Source: Rapana venosa (taxonomy: Eukaryota; Mollusca; Gastropoda; Neogastropoda; Muricidae). From it: a stretch of DNA of 64,000 bases. The stretch spans positions 48,747,516 through 48,811,515 of the forward strand of contig CM054141.1 in NCBI GenBank assembly GCA_028751875.1, written 5' to 3'. The notes beneath the pieces are model-generated. The model worked only from the letters and a program-made list of their open reading frames with translations. It was not told the DNA's origin and did no database searches. Within the stretch, counting starts at the first letter, position 1, and every line of letters starts with the position of its first letter. This document shows, in pieces, positions 32,359 to 44,394 of the stretch. Made by a program: the position numbers and the translations under genes.

Positions 32359-32419
32359 CATCAATCAGAGCTGCATATTCCTAATTAATTTTGTCAGTGT
32401 TTTATTCACAGCTGTATTT

Positions 32420-32825
32420 GCATAGGCCGTGCATTTTAAAGAGCTACATGTTGCGTATTCAGTGTATTATTCAGAGCTGCATATTACATATTCAGTGTAT
32501 TATTCAAAGCTGCATATTGCATATTCCGTGTATTATTCAGAGATGCATATCCCATATTCTGTGTATTATTCAGAGCTCCATATTGCATATTCAGCGTATT
32601 ATTCAGAGCTGTATATTGCATATTCCGTGTATTATTCAGAGATGCTTATTGCATATTCAGTGTATTATACAGAGTTGCATATTCCATAATTATTCAGTGT
32701 ATTATTTATAGCTACATGTTCTCGTACATTATTTAGAGCTGCTTGTTCTATATTCCGTGTATTATTCAGAGATGCATATCCCATATTCTGTGTATTATTC
32801 AGAGCTCCACATTGCGTTACCTTTT
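32420..32825. repeat. 33-bp minisatellite, second array (about 12 units)
   Basis: Unit GTGTATTATTCAGAGCTGCA then TATTGCATATTCA, also 33 bp, sharing TTCAGAGCTGCAT with the first array. A degenerate linker (32359-32419) has the same motif. Both arrays are branches of one repeat that changed half of its unit. Confidence 0.95.
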
Positions 32826-33065
<240 letters not shown>

Positions 33066-33312
33066 ACGTCTGTCCGCCTTCACTTATTCATAACTCCACA
33101 GCTTAGTTTGAAATAGCTATGTACTTTTCTAGAAAGCATTCTTGAAATAAACAGAACAATCAAAATTGACGCCAAAGCTTCTATATGACAACCACCATCA
33201 AAAAGAAAAAAGAGCAGCAACCACATCAGCTGACTGATATCAAACCAAACATGAACAAAATCAATATAGTATTCACAACAGTGACAGCTACAAAGACATT
33301 AATCATGGGTAC
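33066..33312. other. Non-genic, nothing recognised
   Basis: AT-rich unique-looking sequence. Confidence 0.4.
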
Positions 33313-33495
33313 CTTTTTTATTTCGAGGATTATGGAATAATGAATACATTTTTTGTTAAGTTTGTCATCCATTCCCACCAGCACACAATGGCCTACATTT
33401 CCGAAAAGCGGAACAGGTTTTAACGTGTGCGCAAGATATTCTGCGTGCGTTCGGACACGGGACATTGGTTTATTGTCTCATCCGACAGATGGGTT
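33313..33495 (-). mobile_element. SINE family A, 3' two-thirds with internal deletion
   Basis: The plus strand reads TTATTTCGAGGATTATGGAA, then, after a gap of about 50 bp relative to other copies, GTCATCCATTCCCACCAGCA, AAGCGGAACAGGTTTTAACG, GCGCAAGATATTCTGCGTGC, GGTTTATTGTCTCATCCGAC. The head is absent. Confidence 0.85.
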
Positions 33496-34171
33496 GCTGT
33501 TTTAGGGTTGTTAGACAGTCCGCAGCTTAACATCCTGGAGATCCCCAAAATAATTATGCACCCTGTCTAACTCATCCCTCCTTGGAATCATTGTGTGACC
33601 CTAAGCGTACACTGCATGAGATTTTTATTTGTGTTTGGCTGTGTTCAAGCATTAATTCACCACAGAAGCAGTCCAACCCTGCAATGGCTTCAGAGAGTCG
33701 TTTCACATCTACTGGTGAGTACAAGTTATTATGTTAAGAACTCGACATGGGCGAAAATATTAGCAACACGACATTTAAAAGTGCAATATATAGACTACGT
33801 CATTAACTGACAAAGTATTTGTCTTCCATGTGTAAGCTGCTCTGTGCGACCTGTGCAGTTGATCCTGGTTTCTTGTTCAACATAAATGATGAAATAATCT
33901 TGAATTTTTAAAGAAATAATGTTTTCATTTTAAAGAAAAATGGGATGGGGACAATAATTGTGGAAGCTGCCTCCCATATTGAATCAATTATGTGTGGAAT
34001 CTGGGAGAAATTTGTAAAGGCAAACAAACAAATAATTATTTGCGTTTTTGTTTAGGAATTGAAATTAATATTTCTGTAATTCGTGTCGGGATCTTAATGG
34101 AACGTCTAATTTAATAACGAATGTGTCAAACATTTGTCAGCCATTATGAAATTTCAGAGAATATGATTTTA
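33496..34171. other. Non-genic, nothing recognised
   Basis: AT-rich DNA. No frame or repeat stands out. Confidence 0.5.
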
Positions 34172-34193
34172 TGAATGAAGAGAGAGAGAGAGA

Positions 34194-34256
<63 letters not shown>

Positions 34257-34501
34257 AAGACAGACAGAGAGACAAAGACAGAGACAGACACATAGACGCA
34301 CAGACAGATCGAGAGATAGAGAGACAGGGAGAGAACCAATGGGAGAGACAGAGTAATGGGTATGTAAATGAAGTGAAACAGGAAGAAAAAGATGGATACA
34401 GAGACAAAGAGTTATAAGTAACACACATACACACACACACGTGCACACACACACATCCACACGCGCGCGCACGCGTGCACACACACATACACACACACGC
34501 A

Positions 34502-34549
<48 letters not shown>

Positions 34550-34560
34550 GAGAACAAACA
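34172..34560. repeat. GA/GACA then AC microsatellites
   Basis: (GA)n to about 34250, GACA-type to about 34335, and (AC)n with CGCGCGCACGCG at 34422-34549. Confidence 0.95.
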
Positions 34561-34684
34561 AACAAAAAAAAACCATCAACATCCATCCTTCTACATTCAG
34601 TGTACTTCAACTCTTGTTCTAGAACAACAGCAGTCAAACACACCCATCCTAATGACCCATCACCTCTCTGATACCAGACAATCA

Positions 34685-34972
34685 TTATCAACTCCTTGAA
34701 TCTGAGTATTGTCGATACACTCGGACTTGAAACAACCTGGTCCTCCTAGCTGGCATTCTAGCAGGGGCAAGGCTGTAAGGCTGTGACCACGGACCCACAG
34801 CAGACAGAGCAGTACTGCAGACAGTGCAGTGATTGGATCGCAGCTGTCAGCTGCCCGCCTGATTTACTGACCCCAGCTGCAGTTATATCCTGATTCTGAG
34901 GCCACAGTGAAGAGTCGGCACAGTGATTCCATCTGGCGTGATGGTTAATTGACAAACTTGTGGTGAACTTTG
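34685..34972 (+). repeat. Core II, copy 2
   Basis: CTGTGACCACGGACCCACAG, CAGACAGTGCAGTGATTGGA, TCGCAGCTGTCAGCTGCCCG, CAGTTATATCCTGATTCTGA and GTGAAGAGTCGGCACAGTG are shared almost identically with copy 3, 1284 bp to the right. The start (CTCCTTGAATCTGAGT) also matches copy 3, more loosely. Confidence 0.85.
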
Positions 34973-35227
<255 letters not shown>

Positions 35228-35228
35228 G

Positions 35229-35274
<46 letters not shown>

Positions 35275-35333
35275 CACACATAATATATACACACACGCAC
35301 ACACACACACACACACACACAATATATATATAT

Positions 35334-35386
<53 letters not shown>

Positions 35387-35498
35387 ATGTGCATATTACA
35401 TATATGTAGAGAGAGAGGGAGAGGGAGAGAGACACACACTCATACCACACACACACACATACACACATATGCATGCATACGTATGAACATGCTTGCAG

Positions 35499-35592
<94 letters not shown>

Positions 35593-35640
35593 CCTCACAT
35601 ATGTAGATACTCAAGTGCAGAAAAGAAACAAAAATAAATT
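35228..35640. repeat. AC-AT-GT palindromic tract and long (AC)n
   Basis: (AC)n from 35229, then about 35300-35392 reads (AC)n, (AT)n, (GT)n on one strand, so it is self-complementary over about 90 bp. A pure (AC)n of about 86 bp follows at 35501-35588. Confidence 0.95.
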
Positions 35641-35984
35641 AAAGTAAAACAAGAAAAGAGAGAGAGACAGACAGACAAACAGACAGACAGACACAGATTA
35701 AGTATTGGATTCTGTTTATTCAGGCATAAGCCATAGTCTCAGGGAGAGACACACAAAGATAGAAAGAGACAGACACGAGACAGAGACTGACTGACATACA
35801 GATATAGATAGGGAGAGACAGAGACACAAAGAATGACAACCAGGCATAGTGAGAGAGTATTTTTTTAGCCTCAATTTATTACAGCTGTTGACCTACATCA
35901 TCAGCTCTCAACTTCACCTTGCTCTGATTACTCATTATCTTCCTAAACCCAGACATAGCCAACTCTTTTTTTTTTTTCGTTTCA
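35641..35984. repeat. GA/GACA patches and non-genic DNA
   Basis: GACA-type at 35656-35697 and GAGACA-type at 35740-35830. The rest is AT-rich with nothing recognised. Confidence 0.7.
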
Positions 35985-36265
35985 GCATCATCAGTCTACT
36001 CAGCCTTGAATCAATCTGATCTGGAAAAAGTTTACAACCAACTGGAGCAAAGCCAGCTGTGAATCTGTGACCACGGACCCACAGCAGACAGAGCAGTATT
36101 GCAGACAGTGCAGTGATTGGATCGCAGCTGTCAGCTCCCCGCCTGATTTACTGACCCCAGCTGCAGTTATATCCTGATTCTGAGGCCACAGTGAAGAGTC
36201 GGCACAGTGATTTTATCGAGCGCGATCTTCAGTTTGACAAACTTTTGGCCAACTTTGTTTTGTTT
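35985..36265 (+). repeat. Core II, copy 3
   Basis: Near-identical to copy 2 between TGTGACCACGGACC (36066) and GGCACAGTGATT (about 36212), about 98% by eye. The flanks diverge. Confidence 0.85.
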
Positions 36266-36725
36266 CTGCTGTGGTGTCTAGGCATCTGGATTTCTGTGTG
36301 CCATCTTTTTTCTGTTTTTTGGGGTATCTGCCCTCATATGTCTGTCTTTCAGGGCTCCTGTATGTATGTGTGTTCTCTATTTGTCCCAATGCCTGTCTTT
36401 GTCTGTCTGCTTGTGCGTATGAATATACGTTGTGTGTTTGTATGTGTGTATGTATTTGTGTGCGTGTGTGTGTGCGCGCGCGCACGTGCGTGCTTGCGTG
36501 TGTGTGTGCGCGCGCGCACGTGCGTGCTTGCGTGTGTATGTTCTTCTTGTTAAACACTCAGACAGCGAGTTGTTGTTGTCTAGCGTATGACTGGAAATGC
36601 GCTGTGCTGCCATTAAACACCTGAAAATTCTTCCCCATTGCAACAGAAGGCTTTTCTAGCTTTCAGAGAGACAGACAGACAGAGAGACAGACAGAGAGAG
36701 AGACAGAGACAGAGAGAGAGATTCA
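36266..36725. repeat. T/G-rich DNA, GT/GC tract and GACA patch
   Basis: GT/GC alternating sequence at about 36430-36540 includes a 36-bp direct repeat (CGCACGTGCGTGCTTGCG at 36481 and 36517), a candidate Z-DNA stretch. GACA/GAGA at 36665-36722. Confidence 0.8.
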
Positions 36726-38161
36726 ACAGCAAACAAGATGAAATGTATATTTTGGTAGCCCAAAAAATGCCATCATTACAGCAAGAAAACAATTAAATCG
36801 AGCTGAAGGAAGAGCTCGAATCAAGTCAGATGTGTGATACCGAGACGTTGTGTTCTTTTCTACTGCTTTTAAAAACACTATAGTCCATCACTGATAGTAT
36901 TTCTTGATTCTCAATTAGGAAAAAGCCCTTTTGAATAACGGCCAATACTTTGAATCCTTTTCTTTTTTGTTGCTTCCCCGAATAGTGACAGACAGACAAA
37001 TCTTGAAAACCTTGATTGAAACACGTTTGGTGCAATGACAAGGAAGACTATATCACAGCCATCTTGATTGACTTCCTTTCCAACTTCTTCAGGAGTCGGT
37101 GATGCACTGCTTTCTATTTTTCAGGCAATGTGAGGTGAACAAGTTGAACCCGGCAGAGCTCATATCTCCACAGGAACGGAATATGACCAATAAATAAAAC
37201 GAACATTGCTTATGATTTTACATCACATTTCACTCAATTCCTGTTTCTGACTGATTTATCTAGTTCATTTCTGGGTTGAGGGATCATGCTTAGAGATATC
37301 AGCCCATCTGAAATTAATTTCCACAAATCGTCTAGGTTCTGATCTCTATAAAATGGCTTCTCGTGTAAAATTAACTTTATGTCGCTACAGATTTTTTTAT
37401 CACAGTTAATTTGTTTTTCTTATCTTATTGGTCATGTTAAATTTGTTTAAGCATTACAGAATGATGTTTTTATTAATTCCATATACATTTATTCATTTTC
37501 CTGTTAATCCATTCATCTATTATTCATTCAGTTCATATCTATTTGTTTGTTTATTCATTTCATGGTTATTTTCAAATAGTTTTTCATCTATCATTTCCGA
37601 ATATGATATTTTTATTTGTTATTTTCTCTAAAAGGCAGTTCAGATCATCTTTTTTGTTAAAATTAGTTAAGTCTATTTATTTGTATATTCATTCCGGGTT
37701 TATTTTTAATCCGTTGTTCCCTTTATCTCTTCCAAGGATAGTTCACATTTCCTCTAAATTCAGTTCGGAATCATCCTTTTTACATTCCTGGTTCTTCCAT
37801 CTACCCTCCACCTTCCATATTTAAGCCAGAGCCATTCTGTTGTTTTGCAGACATTATTTGTCCAGACACAAGCACAGCAACAGTTAATAGATATTGGCAC
37901 TGACATGACTGAAAACAACTGACAGTAAACAACTACTCTTACGTTTCACTGTAATGATTATCGTGTGAAAGCTATGTCAGTCCTGGCTTTGTGTTGACTA
38001 TTTTTATTGGCTGGATGTTGATTTTTTTTATCTCGTTTAATGCATAACGCAACACTAATCATCAGGCCAATAAGGTATCTATTATGTTGAACTGATTGCT
38101 TTATTACAAATATTGAAATAAATGTTGACTGGTTTTACAAAATATTTTTTACACTAAAAAT
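36726..38161. other. AT-rich non-genic DNA
   Basis: About 1.4 kb without microsatellites or recognisable repeats. TTCAT/TTTATTC words are frequent at 37480-37570, from composition. Frames are short and without motifs. Confidence 0.5.
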
Positions 38162-38455
38162 GGGTCGGGATAGCTCAGTGGTCGGAACACTCGCTTTCCC
38201 CCAGCCAAGTTAAGCAGCGTCAAGCGTGGTTACCTCTTGGATGGGTGACCGTCTGCGTGCCTTGGCCTCAGTACAGTCCCCCATTTCATCCAGCTGTAAA
38301 TGGGTACCTGCCTCTTTAGGGTCATGGAAGGTAAAGCAGCAAGGGAGAGGAGATGGGCGCCGCCCTCAATATGCTGGCTCCTAGAGAAGTGAGGTCTCTG
38401 ACACGTTGCTCCCCTATAACCTTATAGGTTATGGGACTCCTTAAACTTACAGTAA
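38162..38455 (+). mobile_element. Chimeric tRNA/5S-headed SINE, full head
   Basis: The head starts GGGTCGGGATAGCTCAGTGG (A box TAGCTCAGTGG, 38171-38181) and looks like the 5' half of a tRNA up to CTCGCTTTCCC. It then switches to a 5S rRNA-like segment, CCAAGTTAAGCAGCG ... CTTGGATGGGTGACCG (38204-38250; 5S box A and C regions). No tRNA B box is seen. The body holds CAGCTGTAAATGGGTACC, GGAGATGGGCGCCGCCCTCA and TATAGGTTATGGGACTCC. Mixed tRNA/5S SINE heads have been reported in molluscs; I recall this and have not checked it. A truncated sister lies at 2697. Confidence 0.8.
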
Positions 38456-38797
38456 AAATACTAACAAAAAGAATTACAGACAGTAAAAAAAGAAACCAAA
38501 GGAATAATATGTTTGGGTTTTTTTAAAAACCAATCATGTAACAATACTTGATACAGATTTTGTGCTATATATCATCAATACAATTTAGATGAGTTAAACT
38601 GATATATTGTGTCAGTAAGATATCCAATCAGTTATCCTTTTTGAAGGGATGTCCACCCAAGTGCTTGTTATGGGAGAATTATGCTGAAATGTTTACATAC
38701 AGTGTTTGCTGTGTCTCACATATTGAGTCAGAGATCATATATCAACACACAGATGAGTTTACTGTTCCTCTTCTGTCCTTACCTCTGTCTTGTTATA
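38456..38797. other. Non-genic AT-rich interval
   Basis: A-rich and T-rich unique-looking sequence; nothing recognised. Confidence 0.5.
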
Positions 38798-38875
38798 TAA
38801 TAATAATAATGTACGGAACTTATATAGCGCTGAATCTTGTAAAGCAACAAATCAAAGCGCTCATATCTCACCCTC
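38798..38875 (-). mobile_element. ATT-tailed SINE, 3'-terminal fragment
   Basis: ATAATAATAATGTACGGAAC, TTATATAGCGCTGAATCTTG, TAAAGCAACAAATCAAAGCG equals 25995-26065, including the TTA tail (reversed) with only about 4 units. The 5' part is missing. Confidence 0.8.
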
Positions 38876-39677
38876 TGTCAGTATACAAGCATTATCTTCA
38901 AAGATCCATCATAAACTCAGTTGTTATTTTAGCAGCATGTCTTCATAGTAGTGATCTTAGACAGAATTCCCATTGGCATTGTCCTGTAGCTATTCATATG
39001 ACACTCACAGCACCTCGAAGTGCTGAGTCACATAAAAAAATTCAAATATGATAATGTTCAATCCAAGGATTTTACTTGTGGTGCTAGCTGAATTGATTTC
39101 CTTTAAAATGAGTTCCTTCCCTTAAAACGTCAGTTGTTTTGTATGTATGCCTTTGGACTTTATCTTACATTACCAGGAGTTGACAATTTTTCATGACCAA
39201 AATGATGACAGATATGTACATGCTGAAAGAGGCAGTACTGGCAAATTTTACTTCAACATGACTCCTAAGCCTAGGAAAACATTCCTGTGAGTTAAATCAA
39301 TGTGTCTCTTTCTTGTGGATAAGCTGATGGATACTTACATCTTGTTGAGATAAGCCTGTGTGTGTGTAAAATGTTTTTGCTTTTTTAGCAGTCACTGACT
39401 TACTTTTAGGAAAAACAAAAACATGTTGGAAGATCTGTGTACAAATATTTTGTAAATACCAAAAGTACCTAAAATAAACTTCACTTTGATGTATAATATA
39501 TTGGGGGTTTTCTCAGTCTCAAAACAATATATAATTTAATAGGGCAAAACAAAATGTGTCACAGTTTTGTTGAGATGTGTAATAGACTGCAACCTCATTT
39601 AGTTTTGATATCTGGTCATTCTAATTCCCACAAGTGATGCAGACCAAAACTGTGTACAAGACTTATCATCGTGTTTT
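38876..39677. other. Non-genic AT-rich interval
   Basis: No repeats or coding signal recognised over about 800 bp. Confidence 0.5.
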
Positions 39678-39768
39678 TATAGCTTCAAAGTTCACCAAAT
39701 GGTGACATGTTTGCATATACAACCATTTTTGGACACCATTGAGGGAGCTGCAATCAAACCTCCAGGTT
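39678..39768 (+). repeat. Interspersed repeat family C, copy 2
   Basis: CTTCAAAGTTCACCAAATGG, TGACATGTTTGCATATACAA, CCATTTTTGGACACCATTGA and GGGAGCTGCAATC match the family order. A diverged SINE A begins about 35 bp downstream, as also happens at 48.7 kb. Confidence 0.65.
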
Positions 39769-39799
39769 GATGTTGAAACATGAAACAAGCGGACACGCG

Positions 39800-40082
39800 T
39801 TTTTAAAAATAATAAATTGTCATCTATTCTTACCAGCACACAATAGCTTTCCTTTTTATAGGAAGAATGTGCTTTTATCTGTTTACAATGTGTTCTACCT
39901 GCATTTGCACATGAGGCCTCTGCTTATAGTCTCACCAGAAGAACTGTCAGGGGAATGGTGTCAGTACTGGTGTTAGCTCCTGGGTTAAAAAATAAATATC
40001 ATGTAATCTGCGATGGTGGCTCAGACCCAGGCCATCAGATCACAAGCACAACACTCTAACCACTAGGATATCACCCCTCCAC
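39800..40082 (-). mobile_element. SINE family A, diverged, with head
   Basis: The plus strand reads AAATTGTCATCTATTCTTAC, CAGCACACAATAG, GAGGCCTCTGCTTATAGTCT, CAGTACTGGTGTTAGCTCC and CACTCTAACCACTAGGATAT (reversed head). An AT-rich insertion (AAAAAATAAATATCATG) lies inside. The 3' end is truncated. It is one of the oldest copies by divergence. Confidence 0.75.
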
Positions 40083-40744
40083 CTTCCCTTTAGTGTGTGA
40101 GGATAATTTGCCTTTTAAATATTAAGGAAACAACATTGTAAAATAAGATTCCTTTTTGTTACATCAAGAGCTTCCAACTGTTTGCAAATGAGATATATCA
40201 ACAAGCAGTTTTCATTCACTAAGAAATATTAATAAAGCAGATAAATGCTCAAGTAGCATGTAGAATGTTGTTTATTATGTAGCAGAGTGAAGTGAATGAA
40301 ATGAATTGATTTTAATCAGTAACCTTGGCACTACACGAATTTAATAGACAAAGATTACTGCTCTCTCAGATGATGATTCATTTTTGATGACTTGTCATGG
40401 CTTCGTCTTTCAAACAGATTACCCGATTTAATCATACGCTGCTGTGTCTTCTTATTGAGATAATGATGCTGCTGTTCTCTCTTTGCGAGCTATCAATCTA
40501 ACATAAGCAGCCAGCTTAGGATGTTTGTGTCAAAAAGTGAATATAGTAGTGGCATCATCTTCCACTTTTAAACAACTTATTGAAGTTACACTGTGGTTAT
40601 TTTATTATAGAAAAATAAAGAAACACAACAAAGATTCATACAAAATATATTGTAAAGTCATAAGCTACTAAGAAATATACAGACAACTTAGTAGTTCTTC
40701 CAAACTTGATTAAAAATAAACAATAATATTTACATGAGTGTGCC
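40083..40744. other. Non-genic AT-rich interval
   Basis: Nothing recognised over about 660 bp. Confidence 0.5.
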
Positions 40745-40910
40745 TCATATACACACAAACACACACATACACACACAGACACAGACGCACCCAAACACAC
40801 ACACAATCACACACACACACACACACTCACATACGCAAACACGCACGCACACACGCACGCACGCACACACACACTCGCACGCACGCAAGCACGCACGAAC
40901 GCACATACGT

Positions 40911-40944
<34 letters not shown>

Positions 40945-40945
40945 C
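40745..40945. repeat. Imperfect (AC)n
   Basis: AC with ACGCACGC variants; the last 30 bp are pure. Confidence 0.95.
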
Positions 40946-41070
40946 ACTTTCACCTTAATCTATTCTAGACGCACTCTCTGACTGACAGGAAATCCATTTT
41001 GACAATTATTATTAGCGGAGATATCCCCCGATTGCTTCCAAAGCAATCATCATAAAAACACTGAAAGATG
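40946..41070 (+). repeat. Core III, copy 1 (partial)
   Basis: GACGCACTCTCTGACTGACA, GGAAATCCATTTTGACAATT and CAATCATCATAAAAACACTG match the starts of the 42.7- and 58.3-kb copies. It ends where (GA)n begins. Confidence 0.7.
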
Positions 41071-41072
41071 AG

Positions 41073-41159
<87 letters not shown>

Positions 41160-41172
41160 GAAGAAGAAGAAA
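41071..41172. repeat. (GA)n ending in (GAA)n
   Basis: About 85 bp of GA with one GGAG break, then four GAA units. Confidence 0.95.
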
Positions 41173-41559
41173 GTGGATGCTGAGCAGCCTTTCCTCTCCG
41201 CATATCAATAAATGACAGACAGGGCACGTAGAGCAATTCTCAATGATGGCCTAAATTTGGAATTATCTTCGGATGAGAGAATAGGGCGAAGCTCTTTTCA
41301 TGGAATCAGAGCTTTGTCAAGATATCATTGCCAAACGGTGGGGTAGGATAACGATGTCATAAAGTGTGTATTATCTTTGATTTGGAGATGTAAACCACTA
41401 TTCTTTCTAACGTTCACTCAGTGGTTTTGTTTTGTTTTGTTTTGTTTTTAAGCATCCTTTGGGTCACCCAGAGTATGCACTCTTATTCATCAAGCATGAC
41501 AAATCACTGTGAGACCCCACACTGGGTGAAAACCTTGCATAAGTGTCAGTTTTGAATTG
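41173..41559. other. Non-genic; may continue core III
   Basis: The sequence after the GA tract does not align clearly with core III. A (GTTTT)n patch is at about 41425-41450. No gene. Confidence 0.35.
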
Positions 41560-41615
41560 CCGCTCCACGTAGGCAGCCATACTCCGATTTTAGAGGAAGA
41601 GCGAAATCACATTAT
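41560..41615 (-). mobile_element. SINE family B, 3' fragment
   Basis: CCACGTAGGCAGCCATACTC then CGATTTTAGAGG is the reverse of the GGAGTATGGCTGCC segment. Confidence 0.5.
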
Positions 41616-42235
41616 CATCTTGTTATTAATGTGTGATTGTTGTACAAGTTATGGGCTGAATTTGAATTGCCCGTGTTTGATTTGTTTGTTTTGCTTGTTC
41701 TTCTTATCTCTCATCTTCTATGTCTTCTGTGTCCTTTTACCGATATTCGGCTTTATCCTGGTTCAGTTTGTTCCTTTGCAAATTTATCAGATTCTTATTT
41801 TGCAGAGGGCCAGATGTAAAAGTGTTTGGTTATAGAGTTCATTCTCTCCATTCTGTTGTTCCTCCTTCTGTTCATCTCATCATCGACGTTATCAACACAA
41901 CAACTAAGGCTACCACACCGCTACCACGCCACTACAGTTAATACCACTACAACCACCGCTACCACCTGTATCATCATCACCATCACTATCATCATCACCA
42001 TCACCATCATCATCAGAATCTTTGTTATCATCATTCTCACCACCACCACTACCCCCCCCCCAACCCCCCCCCCCCCTTACCACCACCAAAAAACAACAAC
42101 AAAACAACAACAAACAAACCCAACAAAAACAAAAACAATACATCATTATTATTTTAATTGTCTTTTTTTTCATTATTGTTCTCGACAGCTTTGTCATTAT
42201 TTTCATCATCATTATCATCATCATATGATACTACT
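41616..42235. repeat. Non-genic DNA then ACC/ATC/AAC-rich low complexity
   Basis: 41616-41870 is T-rich without motifs. 41880-42235 is a patchwork of CTACCA, ATCACC, C-runs and AACAAC. The 173-codon plus and 104-codon minus frames follow from this composition. Confidence 0.8.
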
Positions 42236-42645
42236 ACAACCCTCGGAAAGCCATCGCTACTGTATGTATCATCACGACACAAACCACACAAAGCTCTGTA
42301 TAATTATCTGTACAAGTCATGATAAGTTCAAAGGCTTCTTTGGCTGAGTAAGTTTGACTTGGTGAAGCCATACTTCACACACAACCTAACCAAACAAACG
42401 AAACACACACAAAAATGAGTAAACGACGTTCCGCGTACGTAGTTGCTAAAGCCAACAAGCTAATACGACCAAGTAAGAATAGATCAGAATGGGAGCACGA
42501 AAAGGAAATTGCTGAGGTACAGATTCATTAGTACATGGTCCCTGGGAGATGAACCTATGGCACTGATATCATAGGTACTTGAGGTACAAAGTGCACGTGC
42601 ATTTGTCTCTGTCTGTCTGTCTGTCTCTGTCTCTCTGTCTGTCTT

Positions 42646-42676
<31 letters not shown>

Positions 42677-42702
42677 GATCCTTTTTCAGTCTCCCAGTTC
42701 CT
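42236..42702. other. Non-genic; GTCT/CT at 42597-42678
   Basis: Unique-looking DNA and an approximately 80-bp GTCT/CT tract. Confidence 0.6.
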
Positions 42703-43225
42703 TTTCATTCCCATTTATTTTAAATGCTTTTTTTAAACGCACTCAGTAACTGACAGAAAATCCATTTTACGGTTATTACCATGGCACTGGCCTTTTCTTT
42801 TACCTTTGATCCAATCATCACAAAAACCCTGACAGGTGGACAACAAAATGGTGTGGAAAAGTGAATGTTTGAAGACCTTTCCCACTCTGACATCATCAAA
42901 TGGCAGGGGAATTAAAACAGTTTTCGATCAAAATAAGACCTCTGCCCTTTGTTTATTTTCCTATTTAAGTTCATTTAAGAAAGATGGATAACGCTTCGTG
43001 CTCTTTTGTTATGAAAATGAATAGATGAAAGTTAAAGCATAAACGATAATGATAATGGAGCCCATATTGTTATGCTGACTTCATATGCTGTGACTGCCCT
43101 TACAATGACGTAATCAAACGACCAAAAGCGGGAATAAGATAAAACAGTACCAAACAGTCTATGGTTCTAGGTTTTTTCCCCACCGATGTTGTATTATAAA
43201 TTCTATTTACAATAAAAACGTGCAA
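42703..43225 (+). repeat. Core III, copy 2
   Basis: About 500 bp matching 58272-58860: AACGCACTCAGTAACTGACA, TTTTCTTTTACCTTTGATCC, GACAGGTGGACAACAAAATG, TGTTTGAAGACCTTTCCC, TCAAAATAAGACCTCTGCCC, GCCCATATTGTTATGCTG. By-eye identity is about 80%, so the duplication is old. No open frame is conserved between the copies. Confidence 0.85.
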
Positions 43226-43524
43226 AGTGATTGAAAATAAAAAGAAACTTTGCAAAATTGTTGGGTTCTTTTGTAATCAGTGGCTACTGTATTGTTTGCT
43301 CTTCAGAGTATACCATTTTTATTTATTTATTTATTTTTAGCAAACAGACCTATATTAAAATTCTAAAATATTGATTGATGATCAACTAAGATCAGCATCA
43401 GCATCAGTATCAGCAGTCCCTTGACCAAGAATATGGTCGGGGGAGGGGGAGGGTAACCATTTCTGCTGGCAGGATGAAGGGGTGTGAGGGGCTGGTGTGT
43501 GTTCTTAGCCACCAGCAGGAGGCT
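43226..43524. other. Non-genic; G-rich patch
   Basis: AT-rich, then CAGCATCAGTATCAG and GGGGGAGGGGGAGGG near 43437-43452. Nothing genic. Confidence 0.5.
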
Positions 43525-43696
43525 TGGAGAGGCGATGGTTTATAGTGGCATCTGAAGAATTTTCAGGGGAGAGGAGTTGGCATTGGCGTTAAATATACCC
43601 ATAAGCGGGAGTCTCGGAGGTGGTTTGAACCTGGGTTTGAACCCAGGCCGTCAGATCGCGAGCGCAACGCTCTAACCACTAGGCAATGCCATTCCC

Positions 43697-43700
<4 letters not shown>
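43525..43700 (-). mobile_element. SINE family A, head half
   Basis: The plus strand reads GCGATGGTTTATAGTGGCAT, CTGAAGAATTTTCAGGGG, TTGGCATTGGCGTTAA and CGCTCTAACCACTAGGCAAT. The head is at the right. The B-box region is duplicated (GGTTTGAACCTGGGTTTGAACC). It abuts a (GA)n tract at 43699. Confidence 0.8.
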
Positions 43701-43746
<46 letters not shown>

Positions 43747-43756
43747 GAGAGAGAGA
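43701..43756. repeat. (GA)n microsatellite
   Basis: About 56 bp of GA with one GGG break, adjoining the SINE head. Confidence 0.95.
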
Positions 43757-44394
43757 AGCTGGAACACTCATCTTGCAAAATCAGTGCTCACATCCTGTAG
43801 ATCACGTGAAAAACAACTCTACACATTCGTTGGCATAGGGGGCGCTGTGTTGGCCAGCCTACTCACTTGTTCCCTGTTCACCTGACGGTGACAAAGACAC
43901 ACAACTTCAGCAGTGCGGCGACATGGCAAGACGTTCTCCAGTGTCGCTGTCCAGCCATTTTCACCTGAGGCTATAGGTAGGCCTAATTATTGTTGTTCGT
44001 GTTTGTCATGCAGAGTTTTTTTCACAGTTATTACAAGTTTGAAATAAAAATGTAGTGTAAAGTTACAATTTTACTGTATGACAGTTTTCAAAATGGAATT
44101 TGTATAGACTAATACCATCAAGAGACAAGATTACCCAGCAATCCCCCGTCTGTGATTTTCACCTTCCTTTGTCTTGTTTAGAGTTGGTGGGGCACTGCAG
44201 TGAACTCGTTCATACTGACTGGGACAAGATAAACCATTAACATTGAGATCAGTCTTGCTTTTCAATTTTAACATGTGAAAACCTTACATCTGAAAACAAG
44301 AATTTCAAGTTTAATACGAATTGCTAAGAAGCAGACTCGGCGCTGGACACATTTTTAGCATTTGAAACTCTCTTGGAACTTTTGATCTTACCTT
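43757..44394. other. Non-genic interval
   Basis: Ordinary-complexity DNA, with GC content slightly raised near 43840-43960. No motif or long frame. Confidence 0.5.

Noticed and set aside
38204..38254. A genuine 5S rRNA gene
   Set aside because: Only about 50 bp resemble the internal part of 5S; the rest is SINE, and a second copy has the same fusion.
41826..42347. 173-codon Thr/Ile/His-rich frame
   Set aside because: Follows from ACC/ATC/AAC low-complexity DNA.
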